Positions 1-6,855 of a DNA stretch of 64,000 nt are shown in pieces (position 1 is the first letter of the stretch; every line of letters starts with the position of its first letter). Both the position numbers and the translations under genes were made by a program. This DNA comes from Rhizobium sp. Lineage in GTDB: Bacteria; Pseudomonadota; Alphaproteobacteria; Rhizobiales; Rhizobiaceae. The stretch lies in contig PEKW01000006.1 of assembly GCA_002796995.1 (NCBI GenBank), positions 496,627 to 560,626 on the forward strand, in the 5' to 3' direction. The notes below the pieces were generated by a model. That model made no database searches, was not told the DNA's origin, and saw only the letters and a program-made list of their open reading frames with translations.

Positions 1-1161
1 CCCCGCCGTATCCGTGACGGAATGGCCGACCAGCACCTCGATGCCAAGCGAGCGGGCCTGGGCCAGAACCTTCTCGCCGGGCTTTTCGCGGCAGTCGACG
101 ATCGCCGGGATGCTGATGCCGGCACGCTTCAGGTCGAAGGCTGCCTCATAGGCCGAATCATGGGCGGTATAGAAACCGACCTTGGCCCCGACGGCGACGC
201 CGAAATGGTTGAGATAGGTGCGCGCAGCAGACGCCAGCATGATGCCCGGCCGGTCGTTGTTGGCGAACACCATGTGGCGCTCGATGGAACCGGTGGCGAG
301 CACGACCTTCTTGGTGCGGACCTGCCACAGCCGCTCGCGCGGCAGGCTCTTGGCGGGCTTGGCCATATGGTCGGTGACGCGTTCGGCGAGGCCGACGAAA
401 TTGTGGTTGTAGTAGCCGAAGGCCGTGGTGCGGGAGAGCACCCGGACGTTCGGCATGACGGAAAGGCGCGCGGCGGTGGCCTGCGCCCAGTCGTAGCCGT
501 TCTGGCCGTCGACGGTTGCGCCGGTATCGTAGTGGAAGGCACCGCCCAGTTCCGGCTGTTCGTCGCAGAGGATGACCTCCGCACCGGTCTCGGCTGCGGC
601 TAGTGCTGCGGCTAGGCCTGCCGCCCCGCCGCCGACGACGAGAACGTCGCAATGGGCATAGCGGCTGGAATAGTGGTCGGGGTCTTCTTCCTTCGGAGCG
701 ACGCCAAGACCGGCGGCGCGGCGGATGAACGGCTCATAGACCGAATGCCAGAAGGACTTCGGCCACATGAAGGTCTTGTAGTAGAAGCCGGCGGCGAAGA
801 AGGGCGAGAAGAAGTCGTTGACCTCGCCGATGTCGAACGACAGCGACGGCCAGCGGTTCTGCGTCTCGACCTTCATGCCGTCGAACACTTCCTGCACGGT
901 GGCGCGCACGTTCGGCTGGCGGCGGGCCGCGTCGCGCGACACGTCGAGCAGCGCGTTCGGCTCTTCCGGACCTGATGTCAGGATGCCGCGCGGACGGTGA
1001 TACTTGAACGACCGGCCGGCCAAATGCAGGCCGTTGGCGAGCATGGCAGAGGCGACGGTATCGCCCTCGTAGGCGGTGATGCTGCGGCCGTCGATGGTGA
1101 ACCGGGCGGTGCGGGCCGGCGTCAGGCGACCCCTGCCGGGAATACGATTGGCGCCGCTCAT
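1..1161 (-). CDS. soxA: Sarcosine oxidase alpha subunit, N-terminal part (cut by window edge)
   Basis: This is the large subunit of heterotetrameric sarcosine oxidase, which demethylates sarcosine to glycine and passes the one-carbon unit to tetrahydrofolate. The 387 residues visible are the N-terminal part; the frame runs open off the left edge. An N-terminal ferredoxin-like fold (FTIDGRSITAYEGDTVASA, about residues 20-40) is followed by a dinucleotide-binding motif (VVGGGAAGLAAALAAAETGA, near residue 175) and the start of a pyridine nucleotide-disulfide reductase domain. The ATG overlaps the soxD stop by 4 bases, so the two genes are translationally coupled. The folate-binding GcvT-like half and soxG should lie beyond the edge. 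Identification is firm from order and sequence. Confidence 0.95.
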   Translation of the reverse strand, partial: MSGANRIPGRGRLTPARTARFTIDGRSITAYEGDTVASAMLANGLHLAGRSFKYHRPRGILTSGPEEPNALLDVSRDAARRQPNVRATVQEVFDGMKVETQNRWPSLSFDIGEVNDFFSPFFAAGFYYKTFMWPKSFWHSVYEPFIRRAAGLGVAPKEEDPDHYSSRYAHCDVLVVGGGAAGLAAALAAAETGAEVILCDEQPELGGAFHYDTGATVDGQNGYDWAQATAARLSVMPNVRVLSRTTAFGYYNHNFVGLAERVTDHMAKPAKSLPRERLWQVRTKKVVLATGSIERHMVFANNDRPGIMLASAARTYLNHFGVAVGAKVGFYTAHDSAYEAAFDLKRAGISIPAIVDCREKPGEKVLAQARSLGIEVLVGHSVTDTAG

Positions 1162-1478
1162 TTCGACGCTCCCTTCTCGAGTGCGTTCGGGAGGAAGGCC
1201 GTGACATCCGCCTTCGGCTCGCCGGCCTTGTAGGTCAAGTGGATCTTGTCGCTGACGGAATCGCGCACCGCGTTGAAGAAGCGGCCGCAGCCATGCATGT
1301 GGCGCCAGCGTTCGAAGATGAGGCCCTTCGGATTGTCGCGCAGGAAGAAATAGTCCGCGAACTCTTCATCCGTGATGTCGGCAATGTTGGACGGGCGGGC
1401 GATATGCGCCTCGCCGGCGGCGCGGAATTCGAGCTCAGAACGCTCTTCCTCGCAATAGGGGCATTTGATCAGCAGCAT
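1158..1478 (-). CDS. soxD: Sarcosine oxidase delta subunit
   Basis: This small subunit of heterotetrameric sarcosine oxidase has 106 residues, normal for the family. The N-terminus MLLIKCPYCEEERSELEF carries a CPYC zinc-site half, and HMHGCGRFFNAVRD near residue 60 gives the second half, as in known SoxD proteins that bind one zinc. It lies between soxB (19 bases upstream) and soxA (4-base overlap), the standard soxBDAG order. It is a structural rather than catalytic subunit. Confidence 0.95.
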   Translation of the reverse strand: MLLIKCPYCEEERSELEFRAAGEAHIARPSNIADITDEEFADYFFLRDNPKGLIFERWRHMHGCGRFFNAVRDSVSDKIHLTYKAGEPKADVTAFLPNALEKGASK

Positions 1479-1497
1479 GATGAACGTCCTTTGAGGA

Positions 1498-2751
1498 TCA
1501 GTGCGCCACGGCGGCGGCAGCCGCCTCGTCGATCAGGCGACCGGTGCGGAACCGGTCGAGGGTGAGGCCGGCCGCCAGGCGGTGTGGCTCGCCCTTGGCG
1601 ATCAGGTGTGCGAACAGGTTGGCAGAGCCGGGCGTCGCCTTGAAGCCGCCGGTTCCCCAGCCCGCATTGACGAACAGGTTGGGCACCGGCGTGATGCCCT
1701 GGATCGGTGAACGGTCCGACGTGTTGTCGGTGATGCCGCCCCACTGGCGCATCATCTTGACGCGGCGGAACATCGGGAACAGCTCGCAGATGGCATCGAG
1801 CGTATGCGTGATGATCTGCAGGCCGCCGGTCTGCGAGTACGAATTGTACTGGTCGGTGCCGGCGCCGATGACGAATTCGCCCTTGTCGGACTGCGAGATA
1901 TAGGCGTGCACCGTGTTCGACATCACCACGCAGGGGAAGATCGGCTTCATCGGCTCTGACACGAGCGCCTGGAGCGGCGTCGAATGCAGCGGCAGGCGCA
2001 CGCCCGCCATCCCCATGACCACCGAATTGTGACCCGAGGCCGATACGCCGACCTTCTTCGCGCCGATGAAACCGCGATTCGTCTCGACGCCGGTGACTTC
2101 GCCGTTCGGTCCGCGGCGGATGCCGGTGACTTCCGTGTTCTGGATGATGTGAACGCCACGATCGGAAGCCGCGCGCGCATAGCCCCAGGCGACCGCGTCA
2201 TGGCGAGCCGTGCCGCCGCGCCGCTGCAGGGCCGCGCCGTTGATCGGGTAGCGGGCCGTCTTGGCAATATCGAGCGGCGGGCAGAAGCCCTTCGCCTGCT
2301 CCGGCGTCAGCCACTCATTGTCGATGCCGTAGAGATTGTTGGCATTGATATGGCGCTTGAACGACTGCTGGTCGTGCACATTATGCGACAGCATCATCAC
2401 GCCACGCGGCGAGTACATGACGTTGTAGTTGAGATCCTGGCTCAGGCCTTCCCACAGCTTCAGGGAATGCTCGTAGATGTCCATGCTCTCTTCATAGAGA
2501 TAGTTGGACCGGATGATGGTGGTGTTGCGTCCGGTATTGCCGCCGCCGATCCAGCCCTTCTCGATCACCGCGACATTGGTGATGCCGTGTTCCTTGGCCA
2601 GGTAATAGGCTGCGCCGAGGCCGTGGCCGCCGCCGCCGATGATGATGACGTCATAAGCCTGGCGCGGCTCGGGGGAGACCCACTGGGCTTCCCAGCCCTT
2701 GTGAGCTCTGAGCGCCTCGCGGGCCACGGCAAAAACCGAATATTTGCGCAT
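1498..2751 (-). CDS. soxB: Sarcosine oxidase beta subunit
   Basis: This FAD/FMN-binding catalytic subunit of heterotetrameric sarcosine oxidase has 417 residues, the usual length. After about 30 residues comes a Rossmann FAD motif (VIIIGGGGHGLGAAYYLAKE), then a DAO-fold oxidoreductase body. Near the C-terminus NAGWGTGGFKATPGSA matches the end of the FAD-binding fold. It is the first gene of the operon; its start lies 301 bases from rpsU, which is transcribed the other way, so the promoter sits in that gap. No regulator of the operon is visible inside the window. Confidence 0.95.
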   Translation of the reverse strand: MRKYSVFAVAREALRAHKGWEAQWVSPEPRQAYDVIIIGGGGHGLGAAYYLAKEHGITNVAVIEKGWIGGGNTGRNTTIIRSNYLYEESMDIYEHSLKLWEGLSQDLNYNVMYSPRGVMMLSHNVHDQQSFKRHINANNLYGIDNEWLTPEQAKGFCPPLDIAKTARYPINGAALQRRGGTARHDAVAWGYARAASDRGVHIIQNTEVTGIRRGPNGEVTGVETNRGFIGAKKVGVSASGHNSVVMGMAGVRLPLHSTPLQALVSEPMKPIFPCVVMSNTVHAYISQSDKGEFVIGAGTDQYNSYSQTGGLQIITHTLDAICELFPMFRRVKMMRQWGGITDNTSDRSPIQGITPVPNLFVNAGWGTGGFKATPGSANLFAHLIAKGEPHRLAAGLTLDRFRTGRLIDEAAAAAVAH

Positions 2752-3052
2752 TCGCCTCTAACTCCTGTAGTTAAGGCAATTGGATAGGCTAGCACAATTG
2801 ACAGATCCATATGCGTCACGACCGCCCTTTTGCGACGTGGCGACATCCGTCTTTCGACACGCCGTCGCCGGCCAGGCTTCCGGACGAAAATTCTTGTCGC
2901 AACCGCCTGCGCCATATGGACTTCCGGGAGGCAATCTGTTATCTGGCCTCCCTAATCGCAGGGCCGGGGGCCAGGCGCAAGCATTGCCTTTATCCCGCAG
3001 AAGGCCTGACTTTGGCGGGATTGCAACTCAAAACCAAAGGAACGGGATAAAC
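2752..3052. promoter_or_regulatory. Divergent promoter region between soxB and rpsU
   Basis: These 301 bases separate soxB (minus) from rpsU (plus) and must hold both promoters. Short open frames here do not look like proteins. An AAAGGAACGGG stretch just before 3053 can serve as the rpsU ribosome binding site. I see no clear operator or riboswitch. Confidence 0.5.
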
Positions 3053-3286
3053 GTGCAGGTACTAGTCCGCGACAACAACGTTGACCAGGCGCTCCGCGCT
3101 CTCAAGAAGAAGATGCAACGCGAAGGCATCTTCCGCGAAATGAAGATGCGCGACTATTATGAAAAGCCGTCGCAGAAGCGCGCGCGCGAAAAGGCCGAAG
3201 CGGTTCGCCGCGTTCGCAAGCTGGCTCGCAAGCGCATGCAGCGCGAAGGTCTGATCGCTGCGCCTCCGGCACGCGTCGCCCGCTGA
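3053..3286 (+). CDS. rpsU: 30S ribosomal protein S21
   Basis: Small-subunit ribosomal protein S21, which takes part in mRNA binding at initiation. The 77-residue protein begins [20 protein letters not shown], the standard bS21 core, and ends in a basic alphaproteobacterial tail (arginine/lysine repeats then [10 protein letters not shown]). The start is GTG at 3053, chosen because the S21 N-terminus begins exactly there and AAAGG lies upstream; a longer in-frame upstream extension has no S21 similarity. A hairpin terminator follows at 3322. The next gene, a TPR lipoprotein, starts 136 bases on. Confidence 0.97.
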   Translation: MQVLVRDNNVDQALRALKKKMQREGIFREMKMRDYYEKPSQKRAREKAEAVRRVRKLARKRMQREGLIAAPPARVAR

Positions 3287-3321
3287 TCTGTCGTTTTTTC
3301 GACGTTTTCCGATGTTCTAAG

Positions 3322-3354
3322 GGCGGGGGCGATCGTTTCGCCGCCGCCTTTTCC
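3322..3354 (+). terminator. Intrinsic terminator after rpsU
   Basis: A G/C-rich stem pairs 3322-3331 with 3339-3348 with one mismatch and a seven-base loop, and is followed by TTTTCC. It lies 35 bases after the rpsU stop. Confidence 0.65.
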
Positions 3355-3422
3355 TATATACTCAACATCGCTGCCGTTCGGTCCCTCGGCGGCGGCCAGA
3401 CCGCCGGACAAATTGGCCCGCC

Positions 3423-4289
3423 ATGATTGATCATACGCTCTTCCAGACATCCAGGATTTCTGTTGCTGGCACCCGCCGCCTTGCCGGCATGGTCGCGATC
3501 GCCGCGATGATCGGCCTCGCCGGCTGCCAGTCGATCGAAACCCCCGACACGATTCGCATCGATCGGGATCAGGGGTCGGACGAGAACATCGCATCGCTGT
3601 CGTCGGTCATCGCCGCCAATCCGCGCGATCCGGAAGGCTACAATGTTCGCGGCTCCGCCTACGGCCGGGCCGGCCAGTTCAACAAGGCACTGGACGATTT
3701 CAACACCGCCCTGCAGCTCAATCCGAACTTCTACCAGGCCTATGCCAACCGCGCGCTCGTCTACCGCAACATGGGCAAGCCGGTCGAGGCCGCCAAGGAT
3801 TACAACGCCGCACTCCGCCTGAACGCCAACTACGACGTCGCCTACATCGGCCGCGGCAACATCTATCGCCAGGCCGGCCGGATCGACGAGGCCTTCGGTG
3901 ACTTCAACCGCGCCATCCAGCTCGACACGACCGATGGCCGCGCCTACCACAATCGCGGACTGATCTATCAGCTGCGCGGCCAGCACGACAAGGCGATCGA
4001 CGACTTCTCGAAGGCCATCTCGCTGTCGCCGAGTGCGCCCGAGCCGTATAACGGCCGCGGCGTTTCCTATGTCGCCCTGAACGACGACGAGAATGCCTTC
4101 GCCGACTTCAACCACGCCATCGAACTGAACGGCAAGATCGCCGAATCCTGGGCCAACCAGGCACTGATCTATGAGCGTCGCGGCGACAAGGCCCGTGCGG
4201 CGAAATCCTATTCGCACGCCCTCGGCCTCGACCCCAAATATCTGCCCGCCCAGCAGGGCCTCGCCCGCACGCGTGGCGGCGGCGCCTGA
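3423..4289 (+). CDS. TPR-repeat lipoprotein (NlpI-like)
   Basis: This is a 288-residue exported protein made mostly of tetratricopeptide repeats. A signal sequence ends in a lipobox (IGLAGC, Cys at about residue 36), so it is probably anchored in a membrane by lipid. Six or so TPR units follow from about residue 55, each with the pattern N-x-G-x-x-Y/A...A-x-x-D-F/Y-N-x-A-I-x-L. TPR arrays bind partner proteins; NlpI in enterobacteria acts as an adaptor for envelope proteases, but that role is only inferred here. A gene of this type beside rpsU is, as I recall, common in Rhizobiaceae. A terminator follows at 4322. Confidence 0.85.
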   Translation: MIDHTLFQTSRISVAGTRRLAGMVAIAAMIGLAGCQSIETPDTIRIDRDQGSDENIASLSSVIAANPRDPEGYNVRGSAYGRAGQFNKALDDFNTALQLNPNFYQAYANRALVYRNMGKPVEAAKDYNAALRLNANYDVAYIGRGNIYRQAGRIDEAFGDFNRAIQLDTTDGRAYHNRGLIYQLRGQHDKAIDDFSKAISLSPSAPEPYNGRGVSYVALNDDENAFADFNHAIELNGKIAESWANQALIYERRGDKARAAKSYSHALGLDPKYLPAQQGLARTRGGGA

Positions 4290-4321
4290 TAGGGTATCCA
4301 TATTCCAAGAGAAACAGTGAG

Positions 4322-4346
4322 AAGCCGGCCATGCGCCGGCTTTTTT
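4322..4346 (+). terminator. Intrinsic terminator after the TPR gene
   Basis: AAGCCGGC (4322-4329) pairs with GCCGGCTT (4335-4342) over a five-base loop and runs into TTTTTTC. It is placed 33 bases after the TPR stop and before the convergent gene at 4383. Confidence 0.85.
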
Positions 4347-4382
4347 CTTGGCCTGCTGGCAAGCGGCGCGGACATCCGGCCG

Positions 4383-5204
4383 TCAGCGCCGCTTGCCGAA
4401 GAGCATCCGGATCGGCCGTCTTCCGCCTTCGTGGCACAGCCCCGAGAAGACGGCGACCATGGACGCACCGACCAGTCCGCCGGCAATGATCAGCAGCAGG
4501 CTGGCGAGGGCGAAGCCGATCGCCGCCGTTGCAAAGCCGCACAGCGCCGTCAGGAGCACCGACAGCGGCCAGCGCGCGTTTTCATCCAGCGGCAGCACGA
4601 CGAAGACGCCGGAGAGCAAAGCGGCAGCGGCGCTCAGCCAGAAGCCCGGCAAGGCGTTGGTCACCAGAAACACGCTCGCCGTCAGCACGCTTGCCGCCGC
4701 GAGCGCCACCTGCGCATAGGGCAGCCAAAGCGACGACAGCCGCACCGAACGGAGGCGCTGGGCAAAGAGCACGCCCCCGCCGCCCAGCACCAGCGAGCCG
4801 GCGATCGCCGCGATCATCGCCGAGCCTCTACGCTCGACTTCGCCAGGCCCCATGCGGGCATGCCAGAGCACGGCGCCGGTATCGGTCGCCGCAAAGGAGA
4901 GGAGAAGGGCCACCAGGCCATAGAGAACCAGAAAACCCGTCAGCACCAGTGGGATGCGTGCAACCGATACGCCGATCGCGGCTGCGGCCCCGAGGGTGCC
5001 GCCGACGCCGAGGGCAAGCACGACGAGCAGCAGATTGCCGAAGGACGGCTGTGCGGCGAGCACCGCCGCCAGCGCCGCGAAACTGAGGCCCCAGGCCAAA
5101 GGGGGAACGATGGCGTGCAGCGTCTGTCCCTTGGCGCCGCGCATGGCAGCGAGCACAAGCAGGACGGCAGCGCCGAGATCGCAGATGACGGACAGACCAT
5201 GCAT
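4383..5204 (-). CDS. PntB-like membrane domain only, lacking the NADP-binding domain
   Basis: A 273-residue, very hydrophobic protein resembling the transmembrane half of the transhydrogenase beta subunit (PntB, normally about 460-480 residues). Shared stretches include AVLAAQPSFGNLLLVVLAL (residues 47-65) and IGFALASLLLIIAGGLVGAS near 229-248, which match the PntB helices by eye. The protein ends after a short basic tail, exactly where the soluble NADP-binding domain III should begin. Two residues essential for proton transfer in true PntB appear replaced: the His of the F-H-S-L-V-G motif is Leu92, and the Asn of L-N-S-Y-S-G is Thr219. It follows a PntAB-like gene with an 8-base gap. It is therefore unlikely to be a working transhydrogenase; its role is unknown. 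The start at 5204 was chosen because it begins the first membrane helix. Confidence 0.75.
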   Translation of the reverse strand: MHGLSVICDLGAAVLLVLAAMRGAKGQTLHAIVPPLAWGLSFAALAAVLAAQPSFGNLLLVVLALGVGGTLGAAAAIGVSVARIPLVLTGFLVLYGLVALLLSFAATDTGAVLWHARMGPGEVERRGSAMIAAIAGSLVLGGGGVLFAQRLRSVRLSSLWLPYAQVALAAASVLTASVFLVTNALPGFWLSAAAALLSGVFVVLPLDENARWPLSVLLTALCGFATAAIGFALASLLLIIAGGLVGASMVAVFSGLCHEGGRRPIRMLFGKRR

Positions 5205-5212
5205 GGCCGGCC

Positions 5213-5512
5213 CTACGGATCGCGGCGCGTCACGGCGGAGATCCGCCGGCGGGCGATGAGAAGACCGGCGACCACGCCGGCCGAGGCCAGGAGCAAGGCG
5301 GCAAATGCGAGGCTTCGCGCCTCGCCGGCTGGCAGAATGGCCACGGAACGGATCGCCCCGCTCGAGATCACCCCGGCGACTAGTCCGGCGATCAGCACGA
5401 AGGACTGGCGATGGCCCCGCAGGTTGCGGGACACGGCGAACCAGCCGGCGCAAACCGCCAGCATGAATACGGCCAGTCGAAACAGAAACGGATCGGATGC
5501 GGCGGCGAACAT
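5213..5512 (-). CDS. PntAB-like (transhydrogenase alpha, membrane part) protein
   Basis: A 99-residue membrane protein with three predicted helices. DPFLFRLAVFMLAVCAGWFAV near the N-terminus resembles the opening helix of the PntAB subunit (alpha-2), and FAALLLASAGVVAGLLIAR near the C-terminus resembles its last helix. The family motif around S-S-V-I-V-V-G-A-L is altered to a divergent AGVISSGAI. The NAD-binding subunit PntAA is absent; in the usual rhizobial order it would stand upstream of this gene. The gene lies between a subunit IV-like oxidase gene and the PntB-like gene, so the locus keeps the normal gene order minus both nucleotide-binding parts. Confidence 0.7.
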   Translation of the reverse strand: MFAAASDPFLFRLAVFMLAVCAGWFAVSRNLRGHRQSFVLIAGLVAGVISSGAIRSVAILPAGEARSLAFAALLLASAGVVAGLLIARRRISAVTRRDP

Positions 5513-5541
5513 GCTTGCGCCCTTCCCCTGCCGCGCGCCGG

Positions 5542-5766
5542 TCAGCGCATCATGAAGATGCCGGCGACGGTCAGCACGACGAGAACGATCAGGCCACCGA
5601 TGAAACCGGCGCCGCCGAAGAAGCCGGCCGCCATGGCGATCAGCAGCGCGACGAGGAAGACGCTGCTGTATTTCGTTGCGGAGATGAAGAGATCATAGGT
5701 CTTTTCATGCTCGTTGTAGTTCATCGAAGCACCGGTTTCGACCGGACCGCTGTGGTGTTCGCTCAT
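5542..5766 (-). CDS. aa3-type cytochrome c oxidase subunit IV-like protein
   Basis: A 74-residue protein of the bacterial aa3 oxidase subunit IV family. NYNEHEKTYDLFISATKY (about residues 16-33) is the family signature, followed by two short hydrophobic segments. In many rhizobia this gene precedes the pntA-pntAB-pntB operon, and here it precedes the two transhydrogenase-like remnants, 29 bases away. It is a small accessory subunit not needed for catalysis in known enzymes. Whether this copy joins the oxidase is not shown by the sequence. Confidence 0.85.
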   Translation of the reverse strand: MSEHHSGPVETGASMNYNEHEKTYDLFISATKYSSVFLVALLIAMAAGFFGGAGFIGGLIVLVVLTVAGIFMMR

Positions 5767-5900
5767 GATCTGTCTCCCCTTGGACCCACCGCATCACGCC
5801 TTTGGCGGGCCGCCGACTTGAATTTCGTCAGGTGCCGAGTTGCGTCGAAGACGCCTCCCCTGTTTCCGCCTTACACAAAGCCGCCGTGAAGCGCAATGGA

Positions 5901-6656
5901 TCAGAGCGGCAGATCGACTCCGAGATCTCCCGCCGGCATGTAGCGGGCGGTCGGCAGGATGGTGAGCGGCGGCAGCGTGCTCACTTCGCCGCGCGCGAAC
6001 ATCATGCGCCGTTCGCTGGGCGAGGAGATGAAGAAGGGGAAACGGGTCAGCAGCTTGCGCCCGACATCCTTCGTGTCCGTCGCCATCAGGGTGAGGTCGA
6101 TATTGTATTTGCCGCAGTTCCGGGTCGGCGGGACGATGGTCTGGGCATAGAAGACGCGCTTGTAGAAAGCGGCGTGTTGCGGGCTGACGAGCTGGAGTAC
6201 GCGGTCTGTGTCGAAATAGGCCGCTGCCATGATGGCGATCCGCAAGGTGAGATAGGGAATGGCCGGCATTTCCTTCATGATCGCCGGATCGGCGGCGAAG
6301 CGAACTGGATCGATCAGGGACATGCCGGCATCGAGGAAGGCGTCGATCTCCGCCGGGAAGATGTCCCGCGACGAGCTCACCCGGTGGTCGGGCGTGACGT
6401 GATGCATGCGCACCGTGCTGATGAGTTGCTCGTCGTAATAGACGCCGAACACATAGGCCTGCGGATCGAAGTCGACGTCGTCGATCAGTTGCGTGCCGCT
6501 GAGCGGCAGGATGTCGGCCATCTTGTAGGCCTTGTAGCGGATGCGCGCGACCTCCTCCATGTCCTCGCTACTCTCCACCCGGCGGTACTCGACATGGTCG
6601 AGGATTTCCATGAGCTTTACCGAGAAGCTCTCAGTGACCGACGTGTGGAGGTTCAT
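5901..6656 (-). CDS. N-acyl amino acid synthase FeeM-like / AHL-synthase-fold protein
   Basis: A 251-residue protein with a GNAT-like acyltransferase fold related to FeeM and AHL synthases, which join an acyl chain from acyl carrier protein to an amino compound. Features are RIRYKAYKMADILP near residue 43, an acidic D-D-V-D-F-D stretch, an S-T-V-R-M-H strand, and the helix TLRIAIMAAAYFDTDRV followed by QHAAFYKRVF, where FeeM proteins place the acyl-donor site. No LuxR-type receptor gene is next to it. The product cannot be read from sequence: acyl amino acid or another amide. It shares strand with the GGDEF-EAL gene upstream but is 199 bases away and has its own promoter region. Confidence 0.65.
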   Translation of the reverse strand: MNLHTSVTESFSVKLMEILDHVEYRRVESSEDMEEVARIRYKAYKMADILPLSGTQLIDDVDFDPQAYVFGVYYDEQLISTVRMHHVTPDHRVSSSRDIFPAEIDAFLDAGMSLIDPVRFAADPAIMKEMPAIPYLTLRIAIMAAAYFDTDRVLQLVSPQHAAFYKRVFYAQTIVPPTRNCGKYNIDLTLMATDTKDVGRKLLTRFPFFISSPSERRMMFARGEVSTLPPLTILPTARYMPAGDLGVDLPL

Positions 6657-6855
6657 GCGATTACCCGCGGTTTACGTTTCGTTAACCAACACTAGCAACC
6701 CGCGAGAGGTTGCGCAGTTGCGAAATCTAGTACTGCGGCCATTTACCGTTCATTAAGGTTAACAAATGCTTAGAAAACATGGTTAACCAAAGGTTGCGAT
6801 CAAATTCGCACCCTTTAATTGCAGGGGATTTTGCGGATGAGGATGTCGTTGAACC
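6657..6855 (-). promoter_or_regulatory. Promoter region of the FeeM-like gene with GTTAAC repeats
   Basis: This AT-richer stretch lies upstream of the FeeM-like gene. GTTAAC or GTTAACC occurs at 6681-6687, 6758-6763 and 6782-6788, the last two forming an inverted pair. Repeated sites of this type suggest a regulator, not identified; they do not match the CtrA spacing TTAA-N7-TTAA. Confidence 0.35.
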
